Shown: positions 1 through 11,493 of the stretch, one piece after another
Numbering within the stretch: the stretch's first letter is position 1
Layout of the letters: each line of letters opens with the position of its first letter
DNA from: Endothia cerciana
Taxonomy: Eukaryota; Ascomycota; Sordariomycetes; Diaporthales; Cryphonectriaceae
DNA: 64,000 nt
Direction of reading: 5' to 3'
Assembly: GCA_026119935.1 (NCBI GenBank)
Contig: JALRMH010000016.1
Coordinates: 558,001-622,000, forward strand
The notes under the pieces: model-generated
What the model saw: only the letters and a program-made list of their open reading frames with translations
What the model was told of the DNA's origin: nothing
Database searches by the model: none
Program-made: the position numbers and the translations under genes

Positions 1-1
1 T

Positions 2-1094
2 ATCTGGATCGATTCTCTTTGCATTGTGCAAGACGACTTAAATGACTGGGCCATCGAACCTGCGAAAATGGCCTCCGTATACAGCAACGAAACTTTGACT
101 ATAGCCGCGACGAAATCGTCTAATGGTGCAGGCGGGCTCTTCTCACAAACGCAGGACGCTACAGTGTCGGGCCACACTCCGCCTGGCGAAATCTACCGAG
201 TCTTCTTTCGAGAACTCATTGACCATCAACTCGAGTATCAGGAGGAAACGGAGGGAGACACGCCTATTTCAAATGGCACTGTGCGATAATTTTCCCCTCC
301 TTACCAGAGCAAGGGTGTATCAGGAACGCATGCTTTCAACGCGCATCGTCCACTTTGGTAGGTATGAGGTCTTCTTCGAATGCAAGTCGTGTGTTCAGTG
401 CGAATGCGACGGCTTCGGGCTGAACAACTCCAGCAATAAGTCGCCACTGCCATTGATGAATATCGAACACGGCTCTGCGCTCGATGATAGCGATGCTGAA
501 TCAGGTTTCGACTTAGAGAAGGCTTATGGAAGAGCGCGCCTCTGGCGTACCATGGTCTGCGCGTACACGGATCTCCATCTGACAAAATCGAAAGACCGTT
601 TGCCTGCCATTGGTGGCCTTGCAAAACACATGGCTGCTACAAGGACTTCTCAATACCTCGCTGGACTCTGGAGGGACACCATAAATGACGATCTTGTCTG
701 GGTTATGTACAACATATCGCGAAAGACCGCGAGGATATATTCTCAGATTGCTCCTCCTACATGGTCATGGGCGAGGGTGGAAACACCTGTGAGCTACTGG
801 AACATGATTATTTACACGGTAGAGGAACAGAATTTCGAGGAGAGGCACCCTTACGATCACTTTGCTGTTGTCGAGAAATGCGAAGTCAGCTGGTCAGCTG
901 TCGACGCTGTCGACGAATTCGGCTTCATTTCCCGTGGAGAACCGACGATCACTGGATTGGCAGCCAAAGCGTTGCTGGACCACGAGGTACGAAGAAATAG
1001 CGTAGAGGTTTCCTACTATCATGTCTCCTTCGCAACAGGGCGGTGGCTATACAAACGGACTACCTGCTGGAATAAGACGGCCCTGGCACGATAA
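2..1094 (+). pseudogene. HET-domain protein, 5'-truncated by the window edge, frame break
   Basis: HET (heterokaryon incompatibility) domain proteins trigger self/non-self recognition and programmed cell death in filamentous ascomycetes. The window opens inside the domain: reading from base 2, the block WIDSLCIVQDD is followed by AKMASVYSNETLTIAA, both hallmarks of the family. That frame stops at about 287. The domain continues one frame over with FPLLTRARVYQERMLS and then the usual C-terminal features (DRLPAIGGLAKH, YLAGLW, PPTWSWARVE) to the stop at 1094. The change of frame falls roughly between 200 and 285, where I see no intron with a good GTRNGT donor, so an indel or a sequencing error is more likely than splicing. 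The tryptophan usual in the TRAWVYQER motif is arginine here. The upstream part lies outside the window. Family assignment is firm; whether the gene is intact is not. Confidence 0.8.
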
Positions 1095-1521
1095 GACCCA
1101 GCACTGCAGTATTTTGTCTTCGCATGAGCCGTATTCAGGTAGGGAGCTTTGATAATCCGATATCCCTTGTACTGCGGTGATCCCCTGACTGTCATGAACA
1201 CTTCGAACGCATCGGAACTCTGATAACCAAGGCGAGACCACCTCCCGTCGGCTCTCTGCAGGAGCCTTTTAGAAACGTAGAGCTATGTACTGACTATCAC
1301 CTGATGGGAATGAAGGGTCCGGGGAGGGGCTGCCCATATGAGTATGTTGGCTATCCGATTATTTCATAGGGGGTTTGGTCTGGCAGGAGATCATAACAGG
1401 TTCAATTCGGAAACAATCTGGGACATGACTAAGTTTACTCTTGACGGGACAATACGTCGGCGATTGCCTGTTGAAACGCTTCCATATTGGTCCTCTCCTC
1501 GTGCCCATACTCGGGCCCTCG
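1095..1521. other. Intergenic, convergent 3' ends
   Basis: About 430 bp between the stop codons of the HET gene and the phosphatase-like gene, which converge. I see no gene or repeat here; it presumably holds both 3' ends. Confidence 0.5.
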
Positions 1522-3225
1522 CTAGGTGGCCTTGTCACCCACTGCGGTCGAAGTCGTCCCTCCGTTGGATACCTCCTTAGATGCGCCACCTTTCTTCACG
1601 ACTCTGAATCCGGCTAGTGCTGCCACTACGCCAATCAATAACACCAGACCGAACAGACTCAAAATGCCTATACCAGCCGCCACGCCGGGGGTAATACTAC
1701 TCCCTGAGCTGGAAGAGGACTTAGAGCTAGAGCCAGATCCAGACCCGGATGAGGACGAAGCAGAAGCGCATACGCCGGTAGTATTACCACAGGTCTGGCA
1801 CCAGGCAGCCGTGTCCCCGATAGAAAAGTTCGACATGCCCGCCGAAAAGTCACTCCAGGGGATCGTCGTCTCTGTCTGGCCGAATAGAGGATACAGTTGA
1901 GGAACGTTGGTATCCGAGGCGGATCCGTTGGCGAAGAGGAAACGGACACTGACATCGTCAGGATTCACGGTGGTCGGCGCGCCGGTCCCTTTGACAGTCG
2001 CGTTGGTGACCAGCTCGAACGTGACGGAGCTCGCATAGTCCACGATCCCATAGAAGTTATCGGAAGCGGCGGTGAGGTTGGCGAGGCCGAAGAAGGACAT
2101 GAAGGACCCATAGGCACCAAACTGGACCGTGAGCCTCTGGGCAGAGGACTTGCCGAGAGGCGAGGTCAGGCTCGTGTTGAGGGCTTGGAGGATCTGGCCC
2201 CCCAATACCGCACCCGCGATGGCCCTGACCGGCTCAGATTCGTTGTACGCAAGGCCCCATTCGTGAGCGTCAGCCAGAGTCTGCAGCTGATGGGTTGTGT
2301 CATTCGTCAGGAGATTGTCTGCAGGAATACTCTGATTGTGGATCTGAGATACGTGCACGTAGTCAAAGACTATAACAACGATCAGCATCACCAAGAACGT
2401 ACGATGACGCAGGAAAAGTGAACCCGTTGTGAGCGATCATTGGGCTGTTGTCTGTCTCCGAAGACGCCTTACAGAACTAGATGGTGGCGGGCCTGATAGT
2501 CTTAGTTGAGGGTACGTACTGGTGTAAGCATTTTTATACGTGGCCGTCGAGGAGTTAAAGGTCGTGTTGTACACCGGGAGCAGGCCTTGATAGAATGAAT
2601 TGGTCTTGTTCAGAAGAGTCAGATACTCCTGGCTCTGTAGGTACTCATTGCTGCTGGCCACTGCGTTGGCACACCCGGAGCTTCCTTGGAGCCATTCACT
2701 GTCCTCGGATCCAGAAGTACTGGAAGCAGAAGTCACAACATTGACAGGAATGTATTGATAACCGTTGAACGGCGCCTGAGTCGAGGTGCCATCGGCTAGG
2801 ACCTGGTTGGCCGTAGTTCCGGCTGGAGGATAGATCCCCTGGGTGAAGACCACGGCGGAAGACTGGAGGACGTTGTCCACAGGGGCGGTGATGGAGAGCT
2901 GAGAGAGCGAGACTATGTCTGATGACAGGTCTAGGATAGGATTGGTGCTATTGCCCGCTACGTAACGACTGCGGAACCAGCTCGCCGACGTATACACCTG
3001 GTCGGCGCCCAGGGCTGTGAGAACGGTGGGTGGCCAAGACTTTGACGTCCGATCGCCACTATCGAATTGTTAGGACCGCAGGCTTTGTCTTTGAGAAGGA
3101 CCAGGACGGCCAATCATCTTCGGGCTGGCTTACTGTCGATGGAAGATGTATACGCCGAGAGTCGTCTCGGTGAGAACTTCGCCTGTAAGCAGGGCTAGTA
3201 GTGTTGCAGAGACTATGTGCTTCAT
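1522..3225 (-). CDS. Cell-surface histidine phosphatase (branch 2)-like protein, membrane anchored
   Basis: Fungal histidine-acid-phosphatase/phosphoglycerate-mutase-like protein of about 492 residues in three exons: 3225-3134, 3058-2520 and 2369-1522. Intron 1 (75 bp, branch CTAAC, TAG) splits the catalytic signature, giving R30-H31-G32-D33-R34 after splicing. Intron 2 is 150 bp with a GTACGT donor and restores TIFDYVHVSQIHN across the junction. The start at 3225 gives a signal peptide (MKHIVSATLLALLTGEV). Many N-glycosylation sites lie in the ectodomain. A Ser/Gly-rich stalk follows, then one transmembrane helix (ITPGVAAGIGILSLFGLVLL) and a short basic tail, so it is a type I wall or membrane protein. 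Where active members carry the second catalytic motif (HD/HE before a small residue) this one reads FGAYGSFMSFFGL, so phosphatase activity is doubtful. Family is firm; function unknown. Confidence 0.85.
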
Positions 3226-5089
3226 GACGATGTCTCACAGAAACAAGGTTGTGCAAATACTGATGCTAGGTATTGAGCTAGATCCAAGACAATGAGGCAA
3301 ACAACGTATATATGTTGGGACCTTGAGGGAGCACTCTGATGGGAGAGGATCGAATAGCATTGCTCCTCTTAAAGGGTCTGGTAAAGGATCCGGCAGTCAA
3401 GAGCGACTTGGTATCGGCGTGAGGGGACACTAGATAGGGGCGCCAATCAATGGGCTAGGGGATAGGTTGAGGGCGGACACCAATCAGCTCAAGGCTTGCT
3501 ACACCCACACGGAGACGGGCGGATCTAGATAAGAATATTGTTCACTTGCATGTCGTACGTAGTCCGTACATGGATCGGCGCATTGAAGTCCTTGAGAGGC
3601 AGAACCCCGCCTTGTATTTGGTCTATCACGTACCATAGTATGCACTTGGGAGGATGACGCGCAGTAGAATGAACCGACATACATGCATCTGGGCGGCAAG
3701 CAGGCAATAATGCAACCCCCCCTCCTCGTCGCACGAAGAGCATGGCGCATGAGATTTCGGCGAACCGTGTTTATCCGACAATTGCCTCAGTTCCATCAAG
3801 CGCGTGACCGAGATGATCTAATACAATCAAACCCCCGCTTCAACAACAGGGTACCCACCGAATAAGGGAGCCCTAAACTTTGTTGCAAATAAGCTTGTCT
3901 GTGACTTGTAGATCCTGGTCCGTGAGCCTGACTTCCACGCCCTTCCCCGCGCTGCATGCAGATCAACATGGCCGTTGTGCTGCAGATAGGCAAATAGATA
4001 GGCAGTGGTTGATGCTGTAAGGTGGTCCGTCACCCAGTCATTGGCCATGACTCGACCGTCATCAGAAATTTTGTCTTAGTTATTCTCCGACCTGCCGCCT
4101 CAGTGTCTATGGATAATTGTGATGCTCCACCTATATTTGCGCTTGGAGCGGGAGCGAAGAGAAGTTAGTCCATGTCTCTTTTGTTTCTTCCGTTGGGGGT
4201 GGCGATTATGTATCATGTGCCTCCTGCTCGGGAATATAGCCTGTCGAGCACAAGTTCATTGTGTTTGCCACACACAGGTCTAAAACCCATGATGAAAATC
4301 CACATTCCACACTGTTACAAGGGCTCATGTGAGGGCTTGGAGGGGTCTGGTCTTATTCAACAATAATCTCTAAGGGAGGCTAAGGAGTGCTTGAGGGATC
4401 TTCCCTGTACGACGCCGATGGTCTCAGACGTCGCCTATTTATACACGAAGGTCCCTTCCTGGATGCCTGAGGCATCCAGGCACAGCCACGTCCCATATGC
4501 ATGTTGGTTTCTGCATCCTGTCTTGGCCCTCAACTGATAGGACGACGAGCGTCCTGTTGGCTGCAGCAGTGCTGTTCCAGCGTATTCTTGGGCGTCCTCC
4601 TCCTCGGTCGGATCTCTGTGTGACACACACGGAGGCATCTCGGCCAGTTCATCAGATGTCCTATTGTCTTGTAAATAGGCGGCCATTCTTTTGACTTGGC
4701 CGATCTGAAATTAGAAACATTGTCCTCGCGATCCAAGTCTAAGGTGAAGCCACCAGGCAGGCCGTCATAGGATTATGTCGCCACTTAGAATGACCCCGAT
4801 TTCTTTCGTGATCTCTGCTCAGCCTCTCCAATCCATGATCTTCAAATCTCTAGTGGGATCGGAGGGTTTCCGGAATACTCGTCACTGAGGCTTACTCAAT
4901 CTACATTCCTGTGATTCCACGTGTGTGATACGCATGGATGCCTCGTTTCAAGCACCACCGCCCTTGCCCGTCATTGATCCAGATTGCCTGTTGAACACGG
5001 GAACATGATCCCTTGCAGCACTGCATTCAGGATATTTTTTTGAAAGTGGCATAATTGTTATTTGGTTTTTTTTTTGTTTTTTTGTGGCA
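3226..5089. other. Gene-free intergenic region, about 1.9 kb
   Basis: Between two divergent promoters. I found no spliced or unspliced gene that I could support on either strand; frames are short and lack family features. It contains a perfect hairpin at 4458-4480, listed separately. Confidence 0.5.
4458..4480. repeat. Perfect 10-bp inverted repeat, 3-nt loop
   Basis: CCTGGATGCC and GGCATCCAGG face each other across TGA. It could form a hairpin, but there is no T-run after it and no gene end beside it. Function unknown. Confidence 0.6.
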
Positions 5090-5098
5090 TATATAAAG
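5090..5098 (+). promoter_or_regulatory. TATA box of the small secreted protein gene
   Basis: TATATAAAG lies 158 bp upstream of the ATG at 5256, a spacing compatible with a 5' leader of about 125 nt. It supports the small gene downstream being real. Confidence 0.55.
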
Positions 5099-5255
5099 GC
5101 GACATCACGGCTAGAATAAACCATGAGATCTCTGAAATGCACAGCAGCAACACATCAATGCTTAAGCTCTAGGTTGACGACACAAACTCAACACTCTATC
5201 AAAGAACTCTGACAAATTTCTATTTCTTCCGTCTAGCACCTCGCAGATACAGAAG

Positions 5256-5597
5256 ATGAAGCTCATTGTGCTGGCCACCTCCCTCCTCTTTGGCGCTATC
5301 ACCGCCTTACCCACTCCCGCCGAAGACTCGAACAATCTTCAGATGAAGAAATGTGATGAGAGAATCTGCCCTGGCTGTTCGAGGGGAGCTATATGCCTGG
5401 GCATGCCCGGACTTAAAGTATGAGTGAACCCCTCCAACTGGGCTGGTTGTGTCACTTCAAGAGAAACATGAAGAGCAGGAAAACATCTGAACCTTTGGCT
5501 AATATTAAGTCACTACTACTAGACTGCCGCTGCCAAAAATGAAACGACAAGTACAGCCGTCAGAGAACTCGATGGTTCTGAAGACGTCGAGTCTTGA
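5256..5597 (+). CDS. Small secreted cysteine-containing protein, 78 aa, two exons
   Basis: Exon 1 (5256-5417) starts with a strong signal peptide (MKLIVLATSLLFGAITA, likely cleaved before LPTP) followed by a short mature part with four cysteines at about 33, 38, 41 and 47. A GTATGAGT donor at 5418, a GCTAAT branch site near 5498 and a CTACTAG acceptor ending at 5522 define a 104-bp intron. Exon 2 (5523-5597) continues in phase with a polar tail of 24 residues ending at a TGA. Without splicing the reading frame ends one codon into the intron, giving a 55-residue form. A TATA box lies upstream. I recognise no family. It has the size, signal peptide and cysteine content of fungal small secreted proteins, some of which act as effectors or antimicrobials, but no role can be assigned. 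Confidence 0.65.
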
Positions 5598-6480
5598 GAT
5601 GGGATGCCGGCTCGAAGCCCTTTCGCGAGGCATCTGAAGGTGTACGACCTGTGGAATACGACTTATGATATTGAATTGATGTTGAACATTGGGTAACGAG
5701 GGAATGTTGTTGCTGAACACATCGAACATCATTTGATATGATACATTCGATTACATCTTCTTTAATTTTTTTTAAAAACAAGACCGTCAGGTCATACATT
5801 CTTTGTCATATCATTGAACACAGTACAGAATATAAAGACAACGTGCTATGGAAAACAGCTCCCGCATCGATGCTTGTGATTGGACACGCAGCTCATTTCT
5901 TTTTTTGTCACTGATCATCCATGGTCTCATCAATCACAGGAAAGTATCGGGTATTGAGGGAGGCTCCGGATGAACAACCAAAAAGAATGAGAGAGGTCCA
6001 AAGAGGAGGAATAAAAGAAAAAGTAGAGCCGAGACAGAACAGCGCGCGTAGAATGTATGATGCTTCATCCTCTTCAGAGACCTGGCATACTGAATTCCAA
6101 GGTTTGAGGGAGGTGGTCCCATGACAAAGGGTGCGCTGCTTGATCCTGGACTTGGATTACGAAGCGGACGATTCAGGCTCTGATCACCAGGGAAACTTGC
6201 TTTGGGGCAAATCTATTAATAGTACTGACGAAGCCTGAGCATACCAAGAGTCGGGATAGTAGGGTCTGGTGTCTCGTTTCAAATTCTGCCGGGAATTCGG
6301 GAGCATGTTGAGTGGGGGGCACGGGGGCCACGGGGCCTACTCGTGCTGCTGAGAAGGATCTAAATCATCATTCGTGAACTGGTGACGTAAGCAGAGAGGC
6401 CCTAGGAAAACGACGACCCCCAAAACGTTATCCTCATCTTGCCCCGCCATTGTACCTCGTGCATGTCCTATACAACCACC
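5598..6480. other. Intergenic, 3' flank and PPX1 promoter
   Basis: About 880 bp between two plus-strand genes. It includes AT-rich stretches near 5760 and pyrimidine-rich blocks. No gene is supported. Confidence 0.45.
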
Positions 6481-7778
6481 ATGCCGCCTCCTCGGAACCT
6501 GCGAGGCTTTCTCGATCTCGCCCGCAGGAGCCTGAAGGCCCCAGTCGGCCAGCGGCCTTCACCTTTGACCTTCGTCGTTGGCAACGAGTCTGGAGGTAAG
6601 AAAGCACGTACCCCTTGATGCCGACACGCTGTTGCAGACCGGGCACGACTGATCTTGCCTTCCGCCCAGACCTCGACTCTCTCTGCTCTGCCGTCCTATT
6701 CGCATACTTCCGTAGCCATGCGCCGCCCGACTACAACCTGCACATCCCCCTCGCCAATATTCCCCGCGAGGATCTTCCCCTCCGGCCTGAGCTAGGCGCT
6801 GCACTCGCGCACGCGGGCGTAGAGTCCCAGGATCTCCTGACCCTGTCCGATCTCGACGAGGTCACGAGGGAAAATGGCCTGGAGCCAGAGGACACGCGGT
6901 GGGTGCTGGTAGACCACAACGTGTTGACCGGAAACCTAGCTGAGCGATTCACCTCGCGGATAGTCGGCTGTGTGGACCACCACGAAGACGAGAACGTTGT
7001 CGCCACGAATACCGGCGACGAGCCACGCGTGCTCAAGAAGACGGGGAGCTGTGCGAGTCTGGTGATTGAGTACTGTCAGGATATATGGGAGGGTCTGTCA
7101 GAGCAGCACATACAAGGGCCAGGCGACGAGGACCAACCAGGAATCGACGCGGGATTGGCCCGCATCGCGCTTTCGGCAATCTTCCTTGACACCAACAACC
7201 TCAAATCGAAGGCGAAGACTACCGAGCTAGATATCAAGATCACGGAGTACCTAGAGGCGAAGCTGGGTGGAGACTACAGCCGCAAGAAGTACTACAAGGA
7301 GCTGAGCGAGTTGAAAGAGGACATTTCACAGTTCTCATACAGCGACAACTTCCGCAAGGACTACAAGGCCTGGACGGAGGCCGGAATGGTGCTGGGCACC
7401 GCAAGCATACCCCAGGGGTTCCATTACATGCTTAAGCACCTGGGTGACAAGGAAACGCTGATCGAGGAATTCCGCAAGTTTGCGGCAGAGAAGCAGTGTG
7501 ATATAGCATGTATCATGACGTCCTCTGCAAAAGATGATGGTGTGTTCAAAAGGAATCTGCTCGTCTGGGGGCTGAACCCAAAAGCTGTTCAGGCGGTTGA
7601 GAAGTTCGTCGAGACCCATGGCGAGGCTCTCGGGTTGGAACCATTCCACGATGGTGAATTGGACTACAAGAGTGATGCAGAGGTTCGGTATTGCTGGTAC
7701 CAAAATGTGACGAGGAACAGCAGAAAGCAGTTGGCACCGATGCTGCGATCTGCCATGACGGAGGCTGCCAGGTTGTAA
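6481..7778 (+). CDS. PPX1: Exopolyphosphatase, DHH family
   Basis: Cytosolic or mitochondrial enzyme that removes terminal phosphates from polyphosphate; about 407 residues. Exon 1 is 6481-6595, the 74-bp intron 6596-6669 (GTAAGA...CCCAG), exon 2 is 6670-7778. Splicing joins FVVGNESG to DLDSLCSA, rebuilding the first metal-binding motif (D39, D41). The second motif is VLVDHN (D120) and the DHH signature is GCVDHHEDE (residues 141-143). The following region (ISQFSYSDNFRKDY, then about 140 residues) fits the DHHA2 domain of PPX1/family II pyrophosphatases. The length matches yeast PPX1 (about 400). The start is the first ATG of exon 1, at the beginning of the conserved frame. Family II inorganic pyrophosphatase is the alternative, but the Asn-Glu-Ser-x-Asp-x-Asp-Ser start favours PPX1. 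Confidence 0.9.
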
Positions 7779-9688
7779 CTCATTACCCAAAGATACCTCT
7801 TTCGAATAGGAGACATTATCGTTGCACTTGCTCGCTGAGGTCTTCAACAAATGCGTTGACCATGTGATCGGACCTCCGACTCTCTCATTCAACCGAGATC
7901 TCCAAATCCAACGAGTTCCGTTCAAGTCCTCGCTGATAGGGCTCATAGGACAACAGCAGTGGCGTCCAAATTACCTGGCGAGCCTGCGGCACAGCGATGA
8001 GCAGCCACTTGGAAGAGTCCCCGAGTCGACACTAATATGATGGAACACGCATCTGTGACCCTGCTTCACGATCTGCAACTTGGCCCGGGATTCGCCATGT
8101 CGGTGCAGGAGCCATGCAGGGCATTTCTCTCCACATATTAGATACCGTTGACAATGACAATGAAACACACGGGCCCAAGACTCTGGGTAGCTCAGGTGTC
8201 GGCGCTGGCCTGGGGGTCATTCATGTCGAAGCCGCTGACCCGACCCAAGGCTTCCGTTTTATAAAACTCACCAATCTTGATTGCTGCCATACTTGGGTCG
8301 CTCTTTGTGCATAACTTCCGCCGAGTTTGGCGGGTGTGTACCTGTAGCCACATTGCTAGCCTAGGTCTACCCGTCACTCACGCAGCCCAGAATAACAGAG
8401 AATAAGGACCTATGCCTCTCAAAGTCCCCGTTCGACGTCGACACCGTGGTCTGGCCTGGTTATATTGGCCATCAGTAAAGTGGTACGGCTCGGCACGGTT
8501 CCGTTCAGGGTGTCAAGGAGGCGAAATATGCCGTAGATATGTCGCCTAGTAGGGACTCAAGGTCTTTGTGTGAGACATGATCAATTTGGTGGTGAAAGAC
8601 ATTGTACGTGCTGTCAATGATGCATATCTGTGGATGAAGAGTAAAAGGATATGCGATCTTTTGTCTATCCGCACGCAGGCCGCACGCAGGCTCCCCAGCG
8701 TGCATCAGGTTTACGCACCACACCACGCGGGTGCATCACCACATCGCCTCTCGACACTGCGAGCTCGCCGGGAGCTGTTTCTCTGATCCTGTAACGAGAA
8801 GAAGCATTGCAGATGACATTCTTTCTCATCAAGGCTGGGTAGAGGTTGCCGGAAGAGAGAAGTCGACGGGGAGGCAAGCTGCTGTACTTCGTAGGCCCTA
8901 GGCCAATCACACAGCCCACCTTGCCCCTGGGCATCCCCGTTCAGGAAGGTGAACGTCGGCGCGTCTTCCCCGGCGGTGATCATTCTTCCTGTGGGTTGGC
9001 ATAGACTGGTCTCCTACACTGAGGACAACATCTGCGCCTGTTCTTGCTATGGGGGCTCTCCCTAATGAACGAGGACGCTGAGTACTGGTAAATATGGAGG
9101 CCGTCGAGACATTTCAAGTAACCTCCCGGCTACCGCCTCAGGGTTAAAAAACCTCTCCCTATCTCCTCAAGTATTCCCCTGGTATATCTGCGTCATGTAA
9201 GTTACTCACTGTTAACAACATTTAGTAGGTCTGAATCTTATGGCTACTAATCAGGTGGTTGTCCATGCTCTGGTGCTGGCGGCAGCCGGCCCGGGGGGGG
9301 GGGGGAGGGAGGGTCTAGCTCTCCAAATGTCGGTCGAAGTTACAATACTGCTGAAACCGACGCAAGGACCAGTCTGAGGGCTAAGTCGTGGGATGTGTAT
9401 ATGCCTGTTTGAAAGGCAATGCCTCTCGTATAGAACTGTATGCGTTCGTAGCCCACCGAATACCATCCTACAACAGATGATCGGAGGCTACCCACATCGG
9501 AAAGCCCCATAGGAGGCTGTGTCGCAGCTAGTTTTTCCACGAGAGGTTACCCTAAGGGAGGACGTCTAAGAGAAACGTCAGAGCGAGGGACGACAGATGC
9601 CAGTTGATCCGATTAGATCTACTTTCCCCGGAACGCCAGCTGCTTTGTCTTTCCAAAATTCGAAAACAATGCCGTCACTCTGAGGAGT
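7779..9688. other. Gene-free intergenic region, about 1.9 kb
   Basis: Between the convergent ends of PPX1 and SEC11. No supported gene. Contains a 13-base G run at 9293-9305 and an imperfect GGCGA...TCGCC inverted repeat near 8520-8546. Confidence 0.45.
9293..9305 (+). repeat. Poly(dG) tract, 13 G
   Basis: Uninterrupted G run followed by AGGGAGGG. One of three long plus-strand G runs in the window (others at 10780 and 18796). It could form a G-quadruplex or be a slippage tract. Confidence 0.8.
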
Positions 9689-10409
9689 CTACTCCCTCTG
9701 CAACACCACCACCAGTCCCATTATGCCGAGCATCGCCGTCTTCATCCACGGGTGTTCCGAGAGCATGATCGTGACATAGCCCACGAATGGTATGTATCCT
9801 ACGACGCCCCCGATGATGTCCTGCCTCTCGAGATAGTCCTGCCCCTTGGCATACAGCTCCGTGTCGTCGGCCGCGTTGTTGTCACCCTTGGTCAGGAGCT
9901 TGGCGTGTTCTCCAGTGCCGAATCTACGCACCACCCTGTGGACAATAGGGATGTCCTTATCCCTGACATTGTAAACCACGACTTCGCCCACGTCCGTATC
10001 CTGGATCAGATTGCGGTTCCCTAACAGCGACCGCGGGTCAGCACGTGATACTCGAAGGTTGCAAAGGAGTCGGGTTCGGGCATGTGGGCTCGACGTACAT
10101 AGGAACAGCAGATCTCCACGCTGAAAAGCCGGCTCCATGCTGCCCGAGAGGACGACGACAATCGGGGAGGGCGAGTCGGTAACTACAGAGAGCCTGGAGG
10201 GGATGTCAGCTTGGGCCGAAGCCTGTTGACAGGGACGAAGGTCATACCCTTTCCACATCATGAAGGCGGTCGACAATATCAGACCTGCCGGGAAGCCCTT
10301 GTCAGAACTGGATGATCCTCCCCTCGTTGCACAGGTGCATTTGCGCCAGCGTACCGAAGTTCAAGAGTTGAGAGGCAAGCTGCCTTGGGTTGCCGAGTGC
10401 TGACAGCAT
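9689..10409 (-). CDS. SEC11: Signal peptidase complex catalytic subunit
   Basis: ER membrane serine protease of the signal peptidase complex, cleaving signal peptides from secreted proteins; 172 residues, the normal SEC11 length. Four exons: 10409-10355, 10284-10248, 10193-10099, 10020-9689. The introns are 70, 54 and 78 bp, all GT-AG and phase-consistent. The spliced protein opens MLSALGNPRQ, then LNFGLILSTAFMMWKG (single N-terminal membrane helix). The catalytic serine is in SGSMEPAFQRGD (S49), the catalytic histidine in IVHRVVRRFG (H90), and the conserved aspartates in TKGDNN (D109) and nearby D115. A second hydrophobic C-terminal stretch follows GYIPFVGYVTI. The exon junctions rebuild FLWNRNL exactly, which makes the model secure. 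Confidence 0.95.
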
Positions 10410-11493
10410 GGTTGAGTCTGGGAGAGTGTACAATTTCTGAGGTCTATGGCATGCTCTTGTTTCGTAGTTGACGCCCCGTAAAGCAGACCTACGCGGGATC
10501 ACCGGAGTCGTTCCTGTGTCGCTGGAGGTGCCGTTCAAAGTTGCTGAGATTGTGCTGTTTGATCCTCCAGGGTCCAAAGGTATCCAGAGTTCAAAGCTGG
10601 CCTCAAAGATGTCTAGGTCTGCCTGCCGAGAAGCTACCCCATGCCCCAGGCAGGAGCTGTGATTCGGCAGGGATCCCCCCTGGCTTGGAGGTTCCTGCGA
10701 TGGCTTGCGGGCAGGCATGATGGGTGACCCCTGCTCCTCGTGCCCAAGTGCAGGGGTTCGTATACAGGATATCGAAACTGGGGGGGGGGGGGGGGCTCAT
10801 CCGTCATCCCAAGCAGAGTCCGACTGATCATGACCGCGGAACACGGAGACGAAATAGATTCACATTTTTCCGCTGTGCATCTACTCCATCTTCCTGGCAG
10901 ACGTAAGCGGCAGACACTGCTGGTAGGACTGGTTGTGAAAGGTTGTCGGATCACCATCAAGGTGACCTGCACTCCTTCTCGACAATGTCTATCACACATT
11001 GCCAATCCACATATGGTCGAAGAACGTACGAATGATGAGAAATACTGATACCAACTTTGTCCAGATAGAGAAGGCAACCCCCCTCAATGACGGATGTCGC
11101 CTCGCCTGCTGGGCAAGTTGGTCTCATGGGATGAAGTTGGAAGTCTCAAGACGCAAGAACACCACGGGGATGGCCGTCACTTCCCATCTTCTCTGCGAGC
11201 CTCCCCACGACGGGTTGGCAGTCGCTCGAGGCTATGTTTATTCTCCTTCTTGTCTTTGAGCTGCTCGCTCCCTTTCCCTGTGCACGAACAACTTCTTCTC
11301 TGGACACCTTCATCCGTCTACTGCAACACTCCCTCCTACCACAGCCCCTCAATTTTGATGCACCACCCATCACTTTGACTTGAATTCATCCTACAGAGAC
11401 CTGGAGACCACGTCGTCTACCAGTTCCCAGACAGCAAGCCGGCACCGGCCTTCCTTATACTTGTCTTTTCCCAGCTTCCCGTCTTCTTGCGCC
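10410..11493. other. Divergent promoter region
   Basis: About 1.1 kb between SEC11 (minus) and the membrane protein gene at 11494 (plus). No gene is supported. It holds a 16-base G run at 10780-10795 and pyrimidine-rich leader-like sequence from about 11240 onwards, typical of fungal 5' regions. Confidence 0.5.
10780..10795 (+). repeat. Poly(dG) tract, 16 G
   Basis: Longest G run in the window, about 370 bp upstream of the SEC11 start codon. Confidence 0.85.

Noticed and set aside
1526..2421. Plus-strand frames opposite the phosphatase-like gene
   Set aside because: Antisense shadows of a GC-rich coding region; no start context, splice logic or family match.
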